DNA of 64,000 nucleotides from an uncultured Pelagibacteraceae bacterium (GCA_902595285.1 CACJPL010000001.1:1-64000), one strand, 5' to 3'; shown: positions 1 to 13,359, numbered from the stretch's first letter. Notes: generated by a model from the letters alone, not told the origin. Numbers and translations: made by a program.

Positions 1-402
1 TTTTATAATATTTATCCCTATTCCTGTAATTAAATATTTTTTTTCTCTTACGAATATTACCTCTTGTAAAATTCCACTAATTTTTTTTTTATTAATAAGT
101 AAGTCATTAGGTTTTTTAAATAAAATGTTTTTTCGTGTAAATTTAGAAAGTAATTTTTTAATTAAAAGACAATTGATTTTAGTTATAGTATTTATCGATA
201 AATTTTTCTTATTCAATTCGTTAAAAAAAGAAAGAAATAAGTTTCCTTTTAATGAAATCCATTTTCTTCCATACTGCCCTCTACCATTTGTTTGAGATTC
301 GGCAACAACCATGCCTAAATTGTATTTTGTTTCTTTAATAATTCTTATCGCAGTATTGTTTGTGCTTTTAACTTTTTTAAATTTAAATTTTTTAATTTTC
401 AT
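1..402 (-). CDS. birA: Biotin--[acetyl-CoA-carboxylase] ligase, N-terminal part (truncated by window start)
   Basis: Minus-strand translation MKIKKFKFKKVKSTNNTAIRIIKETKYNLGMVVAESQTNGRGQYGRKWISLKGNLFLS; GRGQYGRKW is the BirA/LplA-family biotinylation motif; follows nuoN. Confidence 0.85.
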   Translation of the reverse strand, partial: MKIKKFKFKKVKSTNNTAIRIIKETKYNLGMVVAESQTNGRGQYGRKWISLKGNLFLSFFNELNKKNLSINTITKINCLLIKKLLSKFTRKNILFKKPNDLLINKKKISGILQEVIFVREKKYLITGIGINIIK

Positions 403-1820
403 TAAATAATATTAATTCTTGAAACAAGTTCTATTAACTGACTTGGGAATATGAAGTATACAAGAATTAATATAGTTGAAACTGTCAGTGAAAATTTTAG
501 CCATAAACTATGTTCAGTGTCGTATTTATCTTTTTCCTCATCAAAATACATAATTTTTATAATTCTTAGATAATAAAAAGCTGCAATCACAGTTGATAAT
601 AACCCTACTATAGCCAAGAAATACATTGATTGTTCCAATACTGCTTTAAAAACATAAAATTTTGCGAAGAAACCAGCTAGGGGTGGTATGCCTGCTAAAG
701 AAAATAGTATTAACAACAAACATAAAGATAACAATGGATGATTTTTTGATAATCCTGAGAGATCATCAATATCTTCATAATATTGATCTTTTCTTCTTAA
801 CATTAATAGAGATGAAAAAAGAGCTAAATTCATAACAACATAAATAGAAATATAAATTATTGAACTTTGAATTCCTTCATTTGATGCTGTGGCTAAACCA
901 GCCAATGTATAACCAATATGACTAATGGAACTGTAAGCAATTAGTCTTTTAATATTAGTTTGCCCTATAGCAGCAACTGCTCCAAAAATCATAGAAGCTA
1001 TAGATAAAAAAACTATTATCATTTGCCATTGATCAATTAAATTTAAAAAAGGAACATATAAAAATCTAATAAATACAGTCAAAGCAGCTATCTTTGGCAC
1101 TATTGTAAAAAACAAAGTTACAGTTGTTGGAGATCCTTCGTAAACATCGGGTGCCCACATATGAAATGGAACTGCAGATATTTTGAATGCTAAACCAACT
1201 AATATGAAGACAATACCAAAAGTCAAAACGTATTCTTTAGAATTGAGTTGATTTGATATTATATCAAAATTGGTTGAACCTGAAAAACCATAAACTAAAG
1301 AACATCCATATAATAATAGTCCTGATGATAGTGCACTTAAAACAAAATATTTCAAACCAGCTTCGGATGATTTTATTTGATCTCTATTATAAGTTGCTAA
1401 AACATAAAGAGCTAATGACTGTAATTCCAAACCCATATAAAAAACAATTAAATCATTTGAGCTAATCATTACCATCATTCCAAGAATAGAGCTTAAGATT
1501 AGTACTGGGTATTCTATATTAAATATTTTAAATGTTCTTAAATAAGTTGATGAAATAACTAAAACTAAAAAACCTCCGATTAAAGTTATAATTTTCATCA
1601 GAGATGACATATGGTCAATCACAACACTTTCATTAAATAAAGTTTCCCTACTGACAGAGAAAGTTTCATTTATTGTTATGATCGCTGTAATTAAAATAGC
1701 AAATAGAGACAAATTAAAAGTGATTTTAGAACTATCATTTTTAAACACACCCAAAATAAGTAGAAACATAATTGATAGAGAAATAAAAATTTCTGGTAAT
1801 ATTAAATTTAAATTTTCCAT
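402..1820 (-). CDS. nuoN: NADH-quinone oxidoreductase subunit N
   Basis: 472 aa, proton-pumping antiporter-like domain; last gene in nuo order. Confidence 0.95.
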   Translation of the reverse strand: MENLNLILPEIFISLSIMFLLILGVFKNDSSKITFNLSLFAILITAIITINETFSVSRETLFNESVVIDHMSSLMKIITLIGGFLVLVISSTYLRTFKIFNIEYPVLILSSILGMMVMISSNDLIVFYMGLELQSLALYVLATYNRDQIKSSEAGLKYFVLSALSSGLLLYGCSLVYGFSGSTNFDIISNQLNSKEYVLTFGIVFILVGLAFKISAVPFHMWAPDVYEGSPTTVTLFFTIVPKIAALTVFIRFLYVPFLNLIDQWQMIIVFLSIASMIFGAVAAIGQTNIKRLIAYSSISHIGYTLAGLATASNEGIQSSIIYISIYVVMNLALFSSLLMLRRKDQYYEDIDDLSGLSKNHPLLSLCLLLILFSLAGIPPLAGFFAKFYVFKAVLEQSMYFLAIVGLLSTVIAAFYYLRIIKIMYFDEEKDKYDTEHSLWLKFSLTVSTILILVYFIFPSQLIELVSRINII

Positions 1821-1821
1821 A

Positions 1822-3303
1822 TTATTTACTAGCTATATTTGTGTTATGCATATTAATTAAATCAGTAACAGAAACTTCAATAGTGTTTATTAATGGATCG
1901 GGATAAAAACCAAAAAACAAGATTGGTCCAGCTAAACAACTTAAAATAAAGTATTCAGATCTATTTAAATCTAAAATTTTTTTAAGATCTTGGTTTATTA
2001 ATTTTCCAAACACTACTCTTTTATAGAGCCACAACATGTATGCAGCTCCTAAAATCACTCCAATACTTGCTATAACAGCCACTAAAAAATTATCTTTAAA
2101 AGCTCCCATTAAAATTAAAAATTCACCAATAAAACCACTGGTTCCTGGTAAACCAAGAGATGCTAAAGCAAATAACATGAACAAAATTGAATATTTTGGA
2201 ATTACAGAAACTAGTCCACCATATGTACTTATCAATCTAGAATGCATTCTATCATAAACTACTCCAACAGTTAAAAATAATGCTGCTGAAACTAAGCCAT
2301 GGCTTATCATTTGAATTATGCTTCCTTCAATTCCTTGTTGTTGTAAAGTGAATATACCCAAAGTTACAAAACCCATATGCGCAACTGATGAGTAAGCAAT
2401 TAACTTTTTCATATCTTCTTGCATCAAAGCTATCAGTGAAGTAACTATGATTGCTATAACACTTAAGGTGTAAATTAATGGTGTAAATACCTCTGATGCA
2501 ACTGGGAAAAGACCTAAAGAAAATCTTATAAAACCATATCCAGCCATCTTTAGTAAAATTGCGGCTAGTAATACAGATCCTGCTGTAGGAGCCTCAACGT
2601 GTGCATCAGGTAACCATGTATGAACTGGCCACATAGGTGTTTTAACTGCAAATGAACTAAAAAAAGCTAACCACAATAGATTTTGATATTTAACATCAAT
2701 ACCAATTTCATATAGTTGAACCACGTCAGTTGTTCCTGTAATCCAATAAATTGAAATTATTGCAACTAACATCAAAACAGAACCTAACAATGTGTATAAA
2801 AAGAATTTGAATGCCGAATAAACTCTTCTTTCTCCTCCCCAAATACCAATAATTAAAAACATTGGGATTAATCCAGCTTCAAAAAATAAATAAAATACCA
2901 CTAAGTCAAGTGCACAGAAAACACCAATCATTAAACTTTCCATGATTAGAATTGCAATCAAAAAATCTCTTAATCTATTTTTAACAGAATTATTTACAGA
3001 TATAATGCAAAGCGGGGTTATAAATGTAGTTAATATAATAAATAAAATTGAAATACCATCTACTCCAACTTTATAATTAATAAATCCTTCAATCCATGTT
3101 CTGTCTTCTATAAATTGGAAACTTGACGTAGATTGGTCAAAAGCAATCCATAAGTAAATGGAAATTAAAAAATTAACAATTGTAGTAAATAAGGATACGT
3201 ATTTAATCGTAGTATTATTTCCCTCTTTTTCTTTTATAAAAAATAAAAATAAAGCTCCTATTGTTGGCAATAATATTAGAGATGAAAGAATAGGAAAATT
3301 CAT
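1822..3303 (-). CDS. nuoM: NADH-quinone oxidoreductase subunit M
   Basis: 493 aa, motifs FEAGLIPMFLIIGIWGG and TWLPDAHVEAPTAGSVLLA. Confidence 0.96.
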   Translation of the reverse strand: MNFPILSSLILLPTIGALFLFFIKEKEGNNTTIKYVSLFTTIVNFLISIYLWIAFDQSTSSFQFIEDRTWIEGFINYKVGVDGISILFIILTTFITPLCIISVNNSVKNRLRDFLIAILIMESLMIGVFCALDLVVFYLFFEAGLIPMFLIIGIWGGERRVYSAFKFFLYTLLGSVLMLVAIISIYWITGTTDVVQLYEIGIDVKYQNLLWLAFFSSFAVKTPMWPVHTWLPDAHVEAPTAGSVLLAAILLKMAGYGFIRFSLGLFPVASEVFTPLIYTLSVIAIIVTSLIALMQEDMKKLIAYSSVAHMGFVTLGIFTLQQQGIEGSIIQMISHGLVSAALFLTVGVVYDRMHSRLISTYGGLVSVIPKYSILFMLFALASLGLPGTSGFIGEFLILMGAFKDNFLVAVIASIGVILGAAYMLWLYKRVVFGKLINQDLKKILDLNRSEYFILSCLAGPILFFGFYPDPLINTIEVSVTDLINMHNTNIASK

Positions 3304-5213
3304 TATTTAATTATTAAAAAAGTTAGTAAAGCTGAGAAACCTAACAACATTACGAATGCATATTGATAAATAAAACCACTTTGAAATTTTGTTGCTTTAA
3401 TTGAACATTTTTTAATGAAAGAAGAAATTCCATCGGGACCAAAACCATCGATTATAGTTCCATCAAAAAATTTCCATAAAAATAATCCTAATTTTTTTGA
3501 GGATTTAATAAACAATACATCGTACAACTCATCAAAGTACCATTTGTTAACTAAAAAATTATACAAAGGTTTATTCATAGAAACTATTGAATTAGGGAAC
3601 TCTTTGTTTTTAACAAATAAATAATAAGCAATTGGAATAGACAATAAAACCAAACAAGGTGTTAAAAGCAAAAACCATAAAGGTGGATGTTCTGTGCTCA
3701 AAGGCTTCAAAAACATTATAGACTCTGCCCAGAATAAATTATCACCGTAACCGATAAAGAGTTCTTTAAATAGAAAACCAGCAAATATTGCTCCTATTGA
3801 GAGGATAAATAAAGGAACAAGCATTACTAATGGAGACTCATGAGTTTCCTCTATCTTGACCTCTTTATTGTTATACTCTCCATGGAAAGTTTTAAAGATT
3901 AATCTCCATGAATAAATAGATGTTAAAAATGCTGTAATTATTCCAATTCCGGCTGCATAATAACCAGTAGTATTACCTTTTAAATAGGCAAATTCTATAA
4001 TTGCATCTTTAGAATAAAATCCTGATAAAAATGGAAAACCTGTTAAAGCAAGTGTTCCGATAATCATTAAAGCATAGGTGTATGGTAACTTTTTCCATAC
4101 CCCACCCATATTATTTATATTTTGCTCATCTTTAAATGCGTGGATTACTGAACCAGATCCTAAAAATAATAAAGCTTTGAAAAATGCGTGAGTAAATAAA
4201 TGAAACATAGCAACATTGTATGCACCTACTCCTGCTGCAAAAAACATATAACCAAGCTGACTACATGTGGAGTAAGCAATGATTTTTTTTATATCTGTTT
4301 GAACTAGAGCGACAGTTGCTGCAAAGAATGCAGTAGTCATTCCAACAATAGTTATAAAATTTAGTATTAACGGTGAATATTCATAAATTGGGGAACACCT
4401 TACTACTAAGAAAACACCAGCTGTTACCATCGTTGCTGCATGAATTAATGCAGAAACTGGAGTTGGACCTTCCATCGCATCAGGTAGCCAAGTATGTAGC
4501 AAGATCTGTGCTGATTTACCCATTGCTCCAATAAATAAAAGTAAACAAATTAAATCTATTGCTTTAACCTCAAAACCTAAAAATGATAAATTTTTATCTA
4601 CAATTGTTGGAATTTGTTGAAAAACTTCTGAGTAATTAACAGTTCCAAATAAATAAAAGATTAAGAAAATTCCTAAAGCAAAACCAAAATCACCTACTCT
4701 ATTAACAACAAATGCTTTTATTGCTGCAGCATTTGCACTCTCTTTTTTGAACCAAAAACCAATTAAGAAGTAGGAACATAAACCAACACCTTCCCAACCA
4801 AAAAATAATTGTATAAAATTATCTGAAGTCACAAGCATCAACATCGCAAATGTGAATAATGACAAGTAAGCCATAAATCTTGGTTTATGGGGATCATGAG
4901 ACATGTAACCAATTGAATAAATGTGAACTAAAGCAGAAACAGAGGTTACAACTACCAACATTACAGCTGATAATGGATCAATTAACATTGACCAATTTAC
5001 ATCAAGTGAACCAGAACTTATCCAAGTAGCTATTACAATATTTTCTTCATACTGATTTACGATTACTTGATAAAGAACAAAAATTGATAAAAAAGCAGAA
5101 ATTGAAACAAGAGCACTAGTTACTATTTCAGAACTTCTATCACCAATATATTTTCCAAAAAAACCTGAAATAATTGATGCAATAAGTGGAAGAAATATAA
5201 TTGATAGTTCCAT
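3303..5213 (-). CDS. nuoL: NADH-quinone oxidoreductase subunit L
   Basis: 636 aa, FFGWEGVGLCSYFLIGFWF and TWLPDAMEGPTPVSALIHAATMVTAGV. Confidence 0.97.
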   Translation of the reverse strand: MELSIIFLPLIASIISGFFGKYIGDRSSEIVTSALVSISAFLSIFVLYQVIVNQYEENIVIATWISSGSLDVNWSMLIDPLSAVMLVVVTSVSALVHIYSIGYMSHDPHKPRFMAYLSLFTFAMLMLVTSDNFIQLFFGWEGVGLCSYFLIGFWFKKESANAAAIKAFVVNRVGDFGFALGIFLIFYLFGTVNYSEVFQQIPTIVDKNLSFLGFEVKAIDLICLLLFIGAMGKSAQILLHTWLPDAMEGPTPVSALIHAATMVTAGVFLVVRCSPIYEYSPLILNFITIVGMTTAFFAATVALVQTDIKKIIAYSTCSQLGYMFFAAGVGAYNVAMFHLFTHAFFKALLFLGSGSVIHAFKDEQNINNMGGVWKKLPYTYALMIIGTLALTGFPFLSGFYSKDAIIEFAYLKGNTTGYYAAGIGIITAFLTSIYSWRLIFKTFHGEYNNKEVKIEETHESPLVMLVPLFILSIGAIFAGFLFKELFIGYGDNLFWAESIMFLKPLSTEHPPLWFLLLTPCLVLLSIPIAYYLFVKNKEFPNSIVSMNKPLYNFLVNKWYFDELYDVLFIKSSKKLGLFLWKFFDGTIIDGFGPDGISSFIKKCSIKATKFQSGFIYQYAFVMLLGFSALLTFLIIK

Positions 5214-5215
5214 TA

Positions 5216-5527
5216 TTATCCTTTCAACTTATCAATTTCTTCAACTCGTATTGTTCCAGAATTTCTGAAATATACGACTATAATTGCTAGTCCTATTGCT
5301 GCTTCTGCGGCTGCAACTGTAAGAATAAATAAAGTAAAGACTTGTCCTGCCAAATCACCTAAAAAAATTGAAAAAGCAACTAAATTAATATTTACAGCAA
5401 GTAAAATTAATTCGATACTCATTAATATGACAATTATGTTCTTCCTATTAAGGAAAATACCAATAACACCTATTGAGAAGATAACTGCACCTAAAGTTAA
5501 ATAATGGCCTAAACCTATCTCAATCAT
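5216..5527 (-). CDS. nuoK: NADH-quinone oxidoreductase subunit K
   Basis: 103 aa, typical NuoK; position in operon. Confidence 0.95.
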   Translation of the reverse strand: MIEIGLGHYLTLGAVIFSIGVIGIFLNRKNIIVILMSIELILLAVNINLVAFSIFLGDLAGQVFTLFILTVAAAEAAIGLAIIVVYFRNSGTIRVEEIDKLKG

Positions 5528-6152
5528 CTATTTTAACCCCTTTATTACTCTGAACCTTTAGCACCTCAACTCCTTCAGCTCTTTCTCTAGATATTTGCTT
5601 TATATAGCTTTGTCTTTTAACACCAGACCTTTGTCTAAATGTTAAAACGATTGCACCAATCATAGCTACTAAAAGAATCATCCCACTTATTTGAAACACA
5701 TGAATATAGTCAGTATATAAAATCTGGCCCAATGAATGTGTGTTACTTACACTGGTTTGAGATAGAGAATTATTAACGTCAAATAAATCTGGTTTATACT
5801 TCCAACCTCCAATTACTATAATTATTTCAACAAAAATTAGAGTACTAATTACCAGACCTATTGGAATATGTTTTGAACTATCTTTTGCAGTAAACCATTG
5901 ATTTTTTTGTTGGGCTACGTTTAACATCATCACAACAAATAAAAACAGGACTGCCACAGCCCCAACATAAACAATTAGCATTATCATTCCCAAAAATTCG
6001 GCACCAATCATAATGAAAAGACAAGAAATACTTATAAAATCAAGAATTAAAAAAAATACTGAATGAACAGTATTTTTAGAAGCGGTGACCATTATAGCTG
6101 AAACAACAGCAATTATAGAAAAAGTATAAAAGAAAATGGCATGTGCAATCAT
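5520..6152 (-). CDS. nuoJ: NADH-quinone oxidoreductase subunit J
   Basis: 210 aa, [25 protein letters not shown] motif. Confidence 0.95.
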   Translation of the reverse strand: MIAHAIFFYTFSIIAVVSAIMVTASKNTVHSVFFLILDFISISCLFIMIGAEFLGMIMLIVYVGAVAVLFLFVVMMLNVAQQKNQWFTAKDSSKHIPIGLVISTLIFVEIIIVIGGWKYKPDLFDVNNSLSQTSVSNTHSLGQILYTDYIHVFQISGMILLVAMIGAIVLTFRQRSGVKRQSYIKQISRERAEGVEVLKVQSNKGVKIDD

Positions 6153-6154
6153 TT

Positions 6155-6640
6155 TTATCTATGAATATTGTCAGCTTTAATATTAGCGTCTAAAATATTC
6201 TCCCATCTATCTCCATTATCTAACAATTTTTCTTTTGTGTAATATAGCTCTTCTCTTGTTTCTGTAGAAAATTCAAAATTAGGACCTTGAACAATGGCGT
6301 CTACTGGACAAGACTCTTCACAAAGGCCACAATATATACATTTCATCATATCTATGTCGTATCGGGTTGTTTTTCTACTACCGTCTTCTCTTTGTGCAGA
6401 CTCAATTGTAATAGCTTGTGCGGGACACACAGCTTCGCATAACTTGCATGCAATACATCTTTCTTCACCGTTTGGATATCTTCTTAAAGCATGCTCACCT
6501 CTGAATCTCGGACTTATTTTACCTTTTTCAAAAGGATAATTAATTGTTTTTTTTGGTTTAAAAAATTCTTTAATAGCCATAAATAAACCCCCGAGGAAAT
6601 CAGCCATAAATATTGTTTTAAAAAATCTAGAAATATTCAT
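6155..6640 (-). CDS. nuoI: NADH-quinone oxidoreductase subunit I (2x4Fe-4S)
   Basis: Two CxxCxxCxxxCP ferredoxin motifs. Confidence 0.96.
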   Translation of the reverse strand: MNISRFFKTIFMADFLGGLFMAIKEFFKPKKTINYPFEKGKISPRFRGEHALRRYPNGEERCIACKLCEAVCPAQAITIESAQREDGSRKTTRYDIDMMKCIYCGLCEESCPVDAIVQGPNFEFSTETREELYYTKEKLLDNGDRWENILDANIKADNIHR

Positions 6641-6642
6641 AA

Positions 6643-7641
6643 TTAGCTCACAGGTAAAAGATTAAAATAAAATAAATAACTTGCGGTAAGTACTACCCAA
6701 ATTAAAGAAAAAGGAAGAAACACCTTCCAACCTAATCTCATAAGTTGATCATATCTATATCTTGGAACGATTGCTTTAACTAGAGCAAATAAGAAAAATA
6801 AAAGTAATATTTTTAAAATTAACCATATTGCTCCTGGTATCAATGTGAATGGATATAATTCAATAGGTGATAACCAGCCACCTAAAAACAATATCGCACC
6901 CATGGCACACATTAATAAAATGTTTGCATATTCACCTAACCAAAACATTGCATACATCATGCCAGAATATTCAGTTTGATATCCTGCAACTAATTCTGCT
7001 TCTGCCTCCGGTAAATCAAAAGGAGGTCTATTTGTTTCAGCCAATGCTGAAATAAAAAAAATTACAAACATTGGAAATAATGGGATTACGAACCATACAT
7101 TTTGCTGAGCAATAACAATGTCATTTAAGTTCAGCGAGCCAACACACAATAATACGTTTATTATAATAACTCCAATAGATACCTCATAAGATACCATTTG
7201 AGCCGCAGACCGAATTGCACCCAGAAAAGGATATTTGGAATTTGAGGCCCAACCGCCCATTATAATTCCGTATACACCTAATGATGAAACTGCAAACAAG
7301 TAAAGAATACCAACATTTATATCCGCTAATACTTGAGTTGCACCAAATGGAATTACTGCCCATGCTATTAGGGCTAAGGTCATTGTTACTATGGGAGCTA
7401 ATATAAATATCACTTTATTTGAACTTGAAGGAATAATCATTTCCTTAAAGATATATTTTAAAGCATCAGCCAAAGACTGTAATAATCCAAAAGGGCCAAC
7501 AACATTTGGTCCTTGTCGCTTTTGTACAAATGCCCAAATTCTCCTGTCAAGCCAAACAATCATTGCCACAGACACTAGAACTGGAACTAATAAAAATAAT
7601 ATTTTATATACTTCATCAAAAAAAATATTCAGGTATTCCAT
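6643..7641 (-). CDS. nuoH: NADH-quinone oxidoreductase subunit H
   Basis: 332 aa, [24 protein letters not shown] motif. Confidence 0.97.
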   Translation of the reverse strand: MEYLNIFFDEVYKILFLLVPVLVSVAMIVWLDRRIWAFVQKRQGPNVVGPFGLLQSLADALKYIFKEMIIPSSSNKVIFILAPIVTMTLALIAWAVIPFGATQVLADINVGILYLFAVSSLGVYGIIMGGWASNSKYPFLGAIRSAAQMVSYEVSIGVIIINVLLCVGSLNLNDIVIAQQNVWFVIPLFPMFVIFFISALAETNRPPFDLPEAEAELVAGYQTEYSGMMYAMFWLGEYANILLMCAMGAILFLGGWLSPIELYPFTLIPGAIWLILKILLLFFLFALVKAIVPRYRYDQLMRLGWKVFLPFSLIWVVLTASYLFYFNLLPVS

Positions 7642-7642
7642 G

Positions 7643-9673
7643 CTAACCTTCTGTGCCTGTAGATTTAAAATTTAATTTTGAATTATTACATTCAATCATA
7701 GTCTTCGAACATCTTGCGATGATATTTGAAAAATAATATGGTTTTAAGTCTAGTGTTAATTTTTCGGCATGAAAATCTTTGATTATCTTTTTTTCATATT
7801 CTTTACTTTGTTTTTCTTTTTGAAGATTTAGGTAATTGAACATACTACTTTCTAGTTCTTCTTTATCATTAAATAATTTTCTATTGTTCATAAATTCAGC
7901 AATTTCATTAATTATTTGCCAATCTTCTTTAGCTTCTCCTGGTGGGTAAGATGCTTTATAAGCTTTCTGAACTTTTCCCTCTAAATTAGTATAGTATCCG
8001 TCTTGCTCTGTATAAGCTGATCCTGGTAATATAATATCTGCAATTTCAGCTCCTTTATCTCCATGACTACCTTGATAAATTACAAATTCATCTTTTTTAA
8101 CAAAATCTAAATTATCTTGACCAACTAAATAAACAATATCAAATTTATTAGACTTTAGATTATTTAATAAATTATTTTCATTGTTAATTAAACCAAGATC
8201 AAAATTTCCAACTGAGGCAGCATCACAAGAAAGTATGTTTATAGGATTCCAATACTCAGAAAATTTATTATTAAGTTTTAAAAATTCTAACATTTTTTCA
8301 TACAAAAACTCAGCTGAATTCAATCTTAGAAATGACTCTCCAATTATAATCATAGGTTTTTTTGAGTCTGAAATAATTTTTGATAAATCATTTGTACCCT
8401 CAAAAATATTTTTTAATGTTTGGGTATTTCCATCTAAACTTTTGTAAGGATATGTTAAATCACCACTATCATTTAAAGATAAAATTTTAGTTTTGTTATT
8501 TAAATGAGATTTTCTAATCCTGGCATTTAAAATAGTTGCCTCATATCTTGGGTTAGTACCTATTAAAAATATAAAATCTGCTTCCTCTATTCCGTTGATA
8601 GAGGCATTAAATATATAATTTTCTCTTTTGGAAACATCTACAAATCTATTATCTGCTCTTGACTCGTAGTTCTTTGTATTAAGTGTTCTCTCAAAAAATT
8701 CTTTAAATATATAGCTAGTTTCCATGTTGGTTAAGTCCCCAACAAATCCACAAATTTTTTCTTTTGCTGTATTTTCAAATTTAGATTTTAAAATTTTATA
8801 TACCTCGCTCCACGAAGCTTTCTCAAATTTTTTGTTATATTTAATAAATGGAGTATCTATTCGTTGATGAAGAAGTCCATCGCATGCATATCTAGTTTTA
8901 TCAGAAATCCACTCTTCATTTATATCCTCATTAATAATTGGTAAAACTCTCTTAACCTCCCAATCATAAGTATCAACTCTTATATTAGAACCGATCGCAT
9001 CCATTACGTCAATTGTCTCTGTTTTTTTTAATTCCCAAGGTCGAGCCTCAAATACATAAGGTTTAGAGGTTAGAGCTCCTACTGGACAAAGATCGACTAC
9101 ATTAGCTGATAGTTCTGATTGCATAGATTGCTCTAGATATGTGGTAATTTGCATATCTTCACCTCTACCTATGGCTCCTAGTTCTGGTACACCTGCAACT
9201 TCAGTTGCAAATCGTACACATCTTGTACAATGTATACATCTTGTCATCTGGGTCTTTATTAATGGTCCCATGTTTTTTTCAGGAACTAATCTTTTGTTTT
9301 CTTTAAATCTTGATTTATCCACACCATAATACATAGATTGATCTTGCAGATCACACTCACCACCTTGATCACACACTGGACAGTCTAAAGGATGGTTGGC
9401 CAATAAAAATTCCATCACACCTTTTCTTGCTTTTTCAACAAATTCAGTATTTGTTTTTATATTCATCCCTTCAGCTGCTGGCATAGCACATGAAGCAATT
9501 GGTTTAGGTGATTTTTCCATTTCTACTAAACACATTCTACAATTACCTGCTATAGATAATTTTTCATGATAACAAAATCTTGGGATTTCTACTCCAGCTT
9601 TTTCACATGCTTGAAGTACCGTTAATCCCTCCTCTACTTCAACATCAATATCATTTACTTTTAGTTTAAGCAT
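7643..9673 (-). CDS. nuoG: NADH-quinone oxidoreductase subunit G
   Basis: 676 aa, N-terminal 2Fe-2S plus HxxxCxxC cluster motifs. Confidence 0.95.
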   Translation of the reverse strand: MLKLKVNDIDVEVEEGLTVLQACEKAGVEIPRFCYHEKLSIAGNCRMCLVEMEKSPKPIASCAMPAAEGMNIKTNTEFVEKARKGVMEFLLANHPLDCPVCDQGGECDLQDQSMYYGVDKSRFKENKRLVPEKNMGPLIKTQMTRCIHCTRCVRFATEVAGVPELGAIGRGEDMQITTYLEQSMQSELSANVVDLCPVGALTSKPYVFEARPWELKKTETIDVMDAIGSNIRVDTYDWEVKRVLPIINEDINEEWISDKTRYACDGLLHQRIDTPFIKYNKKFEKASWSEVYKILKSKFENTAKEKICGFVGDLTNMETSYIFKEFFERTLNTKNYESRADNRFVDVSKRENYIFNASINGIEEADFIFLIGTNPRYEATILNARIRKSHLNNKTKILSLNDSGDLTYPYKSLDGNTQTLKNIFEGTNDLSKIISDSKKPMIIIGESFLRLNSAEFLYEKMLEFLKLNNKFSEYWNPINILSCDAASVGNFDLGLINNENNLLNNLKSNKFDIVYLVGQDNLDFVKKDEFVIYQGSHGDKGAEIADIILPGSAYTEQDGYYTNLEGKVQKAYKASYPPGEAKEDWQIINEIAEFMNNRKLFNDKEELESSMFNYLNLQKEKQSKEYEKKIIKDFHAEKLTLDLKPYYFSNIIARCSKTMIECNNSKLNFKSTGTEG

Positions 9674-10997
9674 TTTTTTTATCCAATAAATGTTGATCCA
9701 CTAAATAAGGAATATTATTTTTTTTCTGAACAATTGGATCCAAATTATTTCTCTCAACTATTTCTTTTTTAAAGTGTCTTAAAAGGCCTTGAACTGGCCA
9801 AGAAGACCCTTCTCCAAAAGCACAAATTGTATGTCCTGCAATTTGATTGGTAACATCACCTAACATATCAACTTCATCTTTAGTAGCATCACCTTTTGCC
9901 ATTCTTTCAAGCATTCTCCACATCCAACCAGATCCCTCTCTACAAGGCGTACATTGTCCACAACTTTCGTGCTTATAAAATCTTGCAATTCTAGCCATAC
10001 ATTTGATGATATCTTGATCTTTATTAATCACTACAATTCCAGCTGTTCCTAAACCACTTTTTTCAGCCATAAGAGAGTCAAAATCCATAGTTAATGTCTC
10101 ACATTTTTCTTTTGGAATTAATGGCATTGAGGAACCTCCTGGAATAACGGCTTGTAAATTATCCCATCCACCAATAACACCTCCAGCATGAACCTCTATT
10201 AATTCTTTTAATGGGATGTTCATTTCTTCCTCAACATTACATGGCGTATTTACATTGCCGGATATACAAAATATTTTTGTGCCCGTATTTTTTTCTCTCC
10301 CAAGAGAAGCGAACCATTTTCCTCCTTTTCTAAGAATAGTTGGAACTACAGCTATAGTTTCCACATTATTTATAATTGTTGGACATCCATAAAGACCAAT
10401 TAAAGCTGGAAATGGTGGTTTTAATCTAGGCTGACCTTTTTTACCTTCTATACTTTCTAATAAGGCTGTTTCCTCTCCACATATGTAAGCTCCAGCGCCA
10501 TAATGAATATAAATATCTAAATCCCAACCAGTCCCGGCCGCATTTTTTCCTAATAATTTTTTTTCGTAAGCTTCATCAATAGCTGCTTGAAGTTTCTGAC
10601 CATCAACGAAGTATTCACCTCTGATATAAATATAACAAATGTGGGCTTGGATAGCGTAAGATGCAATTAAACAGCCTTCAATTAATTTATGAGGCTCAAA
10701 TCTTAAAATATCTCGATCTTTACATGTTCCTGGTTCAGACTCATCGCCGTTTATAACTAAATAATGTGGTCTAGAACCTACTGCTTTAGGAGCAAACGAC
10801 CATTTTAAACCAGTTGGAAATCCAGCTCCACCCCTTCCTCTAAGTTGTGAGTCTTTAATTTCATTTATTATCCAATCCCTACCTTTGTCTGTAATTTCTT
10901 TAGTATTAACCCAGTCACCTCTTTTTTGAGAGGAAACTACATCAGAACCCATATCGTTATATAAATTTTTAAATATTCTATCTTGATCCTTAAGCAT
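9666..10997 (-). CDS. nuoF: NADH-quinone oxidoreductase subunit F
   Basis: 443 aa, [25 protein letters not shown]. Confidence 0.97.
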   Translation of the reverse strand: MLKDQDRIFKNLYNDMGSDVVSSQKRGDWVNTKEITDKGRDWIINEIKDSQLRGRGGAGFPTGLKWSFAPKAVGSRPHYLVINGDESEPGTCKDRDILRFEPHKLIEGCLIASYAIQAHICYIYIRGEYFVDGQKLQAAIDEAYEKKLLGKNAAGTGWDLDIYIHYGAGAYICGEETALLESIEGKKGQPRLKPPFPALIGLYGCPTIINNVETIAVVPTILRKGGKWFASLGREKNTGTKIFCISGNVNTPCNVEEEMNIPLKELIEVHAGGVIGGWDNLQAVIPGGSSMPLIPKEKCETLTMDFDSLMAEKSGLGTAGIVVINKDQDIIKCMARIARFYKHESCGQCTPCREGSGWMWRMLERMAKGDATKDEVDMLGDVTNQIAGHTICAFGEGSSWPVQGLLRHFKKEIVERNNLDPIVQKKNNIPYLVDQHLLDKKNA

Positions 10998-11598
10998 TTT
11001 TATAATCCATTAATGTTTTTCTATTATTTTCAGGTTCATTATTTATTCTTCCTCTGTAAGAACCTGGTTTTGGATTTTCACCTTTTAAAATTTGATCCAA
11101 AATCTTTAAGGTTTTCTCTTTGTCTAAATCTTCATAATAATGATCGTTAATTTGCATCATTGGCGCATTAACACACGCTCCTAAACACTCAACTTCCATC
11201 CATGAGCAACTTTTATCATTTGATAATTCACATTCATTTTGTGATATTTTTTCTTTACATGCTTCAACTAATTTACTTGCTCCTCTAATCATGCAGGGAG
11301 TTGTTGTACACACTTGTATAAAATATTTTCCAACAGGAGATAAATTGTACATAGTGTAAAATGTTGCTACTTCATAAACTTTTATGTAAGGCATATCTAA
11401 AAATTTTGCTATGTATTTCATTGCAGCTAAAGGTATCCAATTATCATTCTGCCTTTGAGCTATATAAAGTAAAGCCATTACGGCACTTTGTTGCTTACCC
11501 TCTGGATATTTCGATACAATTGTTTTGGCAGCATTTAAGGATAAGCTGTTGAATTCAAAATTTTCTGGTTGATTTTTTGCTGGTCTTCTTAAACTCAT
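10990..11598 (-). CDS. nuoE: NADH-quinone oxidoreductase subunit E
   Basis: 202 aa, thioredoxin-like 2Fe-2S (CTTTPCM...CLGAC). Confidence 0.96.
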   Translation of the reverse strand: MSLRRPAKNQPENFEFNSLSLNAAKTIVSKYPEGKQQSAVMALLYIAQRQNDNWIPLAAMKYIAKFLDMPYIKVYEVATFYTMYNLSPVGKYFIQVCTTTPCMIRGASKLVEACKEKISQNECELSNDKSCSWMEVECLGACVNAPMMQINDHYYEDLDKEKTLKILDQILKGENPKPGSYRGRINNEPENNRKTLMDYKNA

Positions 11599-12770
11599 CT
11601 ATCAACCTCCCCAAATACAATATCTAGAGAACCCAGTACTGCAGGAACGTCAGCTAACATATGGCCCTTTATTAAATAATCCATTGATTGTAGGTGTGAA
11701 AAACCTGGGGCTCTTATTTTGCACTTGTAAGGTTTACTTGATCCATCCGATATAAGGTAAACTCCAAATTCTCCTTTTGGAGCCTCAACAGCCGTATATA
11801 TCTCATCTTTTGGAACTCTGTAACCTTCTGTGAAAAGTTTAAAATGATGAATAAGCGCTTCCATCGATTGTTTAATATCTTTTTTGGGTGGTGGGCTAAT
11901 TTTTCCATCCAAAGATTTAATAGGTCCTTTTTCCATTTTTAATAAACATTGTTTGATTATTGATATACTCTCTTTCATTTCCTCAATTCGACATAAGTAT
12001 CTATCGTAACAATCTCCATTTTTTCCTACCGGTATATTGAAATCTAAATTTTCATAGCAATCATAAGGTTGAGATTTTCTTAAATCCCATGGAACACCTG
12101 ATCCTCTAATCATTACCCCTGAAAATGAATAATCTAAAGCATCTTGTTTAGTAACCAAACCAATATCAACATTACGTTGTTTAAAAATTCTATTGTCAGT
12201 CAGCAAGCTTTCTAAATCATTTATTATTTTTGGAAAGCTTTCACAAAATTCAGCAATATCTTGCTCAAGTCCTTGGGGTAAATCTTGATGGACTCCACCT
12301 GCTCTAAAATAATTTGCATGAAGTCTGGAACCTGATACCCTCTCATAGAAACCCATTAATTTCTCTCTTTCTTCAAATCCCCATAAAGTCGGAGTTAGAG
12401 CCCCAACATCCATTGCTTGTGTTGTAACATTTAAAATATGACTTAAAATTCTTCCAATCTCACAAAATATAACTCTTATATATTGAGCTCTAATGGGAAC
12501 ATCAATTTTGAGGATTTTCTCAATTGCTAACGCGAATGCATGTTCTTGGTTCATCGGAGCCACATAATCTAATCGATCAAAATAAGGCACTGCTTGCATG
12601 TAAGTTTTGTTTTCAATTAATTTCTCAGTGCCTCTATGCAACAAACCAATATGTGGATCAGCTTTTTCAACAATTTCACCATCTAATTCTAAAATTAATC
12701 TTAAAACTCCATGCGCAGCTGGATGTTGTGGTCCAAAGTTTAAATTTAAATTTTTAATTTTTTTTGTCAT
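11595..12770 (-). CDS. nuoD: NADH-quinone oxidoreductase subunit D
   Basis: 391 aa, [15 protein letters not shown]. Confidence 0.97.
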   Translation of the reverse strand: MTKKIKNLNLNFGPQHPAAHGVLRLILELDGEIVEKADPHIGLLHRGTEKLIENKTYMQAVPYFDRLDYVAPMNQEHAFALAIEKILKIDVPIRAQYIRVIFCEIGRILSHILNVTTQAMDVGALTPTLWGFEEREKLMGFYERVSGSRLHANYFRAGGVHQDLPQGLEQDIAEFCESFPKIINDLESLLTDNRIFKQRNVDIGLVTKQDALDYSFSGVMIRGSGVPWDLRKSQPYDCYENLDFNIPVGKNGDCYDRYLCRIEEMKESISIIKQCLLKMEKGPIKSLDGKISPPPKKDIKQSMEALIHHFKLFTEGYRVPKDEIYTAVEAPKGEFGVYLISDGSSKPYKCKIRAPGFSHLQSMDYLIKGHMLADVPAVLGSLDIVFGEVDR

Positions 12771-13359
12771 TATTATCTATTTCCTCTTTAATATATTTAG
12801 TTCCTTCCCAAGGACTTTCATAATCAAAGTTTCTAAAATTTTGTTCTAATTTTACTGGTTCACTAATAACTTTTTTTTCATCTTCGCTATATCTAACTTC
12901 AGTATGACCTGTAAGGGGAAAATCTTTTCTAAGTGGGTGGCCCTCAAAGCCATAGTCGGTTAATATTCTTCTAAGATCAGGGTGATCTTTAAATGATACA
13001 CCATACATATCAAAAACCTCTCTTTCCATCCAATTAGAAGAAGGAAAAATACTTGTTAAAGATGGGATAACTTCGTTCTCCGAAATAGAATATTTTAAAA
13101 CCAACCTTTGGTTAAATTCATGACTCAAAAAAAGATAAACAACTTCAAATCTTTGGTTCCTTTCAGGATAGTCAACCACTGTAATATCTATGAGTTGTCT
13201 GAATTTAGTATCATTATTAGTTTTTAAAAACAAACATATGTCTACTAAATCTTCCTTGTCAGTCTCAAGATAGATTTGGTTATGTTTAATTTCTGTTTTA
13301 TTTATCTTGGTAGTTAACTCTGAATTAATTTTTTTTTCTAAATCTTCTAAATTTTTCAT
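12754..13359 (-). CDS. nuoC: NADH-quinone oxidoreductase subunit C
   Basis: 201 aa, [39 protein letters not shown]. Confidence 0.96.
   Translation of the reverse strand: MKNLEDLEKKINSELTTKINKTEIKHNQIYLETDKEDLVDICLFLKTNNDTKFRQLIDITVVDYPERNQRFEVVYLFLSHEFNQRLVLKYSISENEVIPSLTSIFPSSNWMEREVFDMYGVSFKDHPDLRRILTDYGFEGHPLRKDFPLTGHTEVRYSEDEKKVISEPVKLEQNFRNFDYESPWEGTKYIKEEIDNNDKKN

Noticed and set aside
1253-1465. Short plus-strand ORFs inside the nuo operon (also 1678-1860, 2036-2257, 3415-3624, 6294-6539, 6867-7055, 7391-7675, 8181-8447, 9141-9329, 11361-11552, 12524-12849)
   Set aside because: Antisense to well-supported nuo genes, no recognisable domains; expected by chance.
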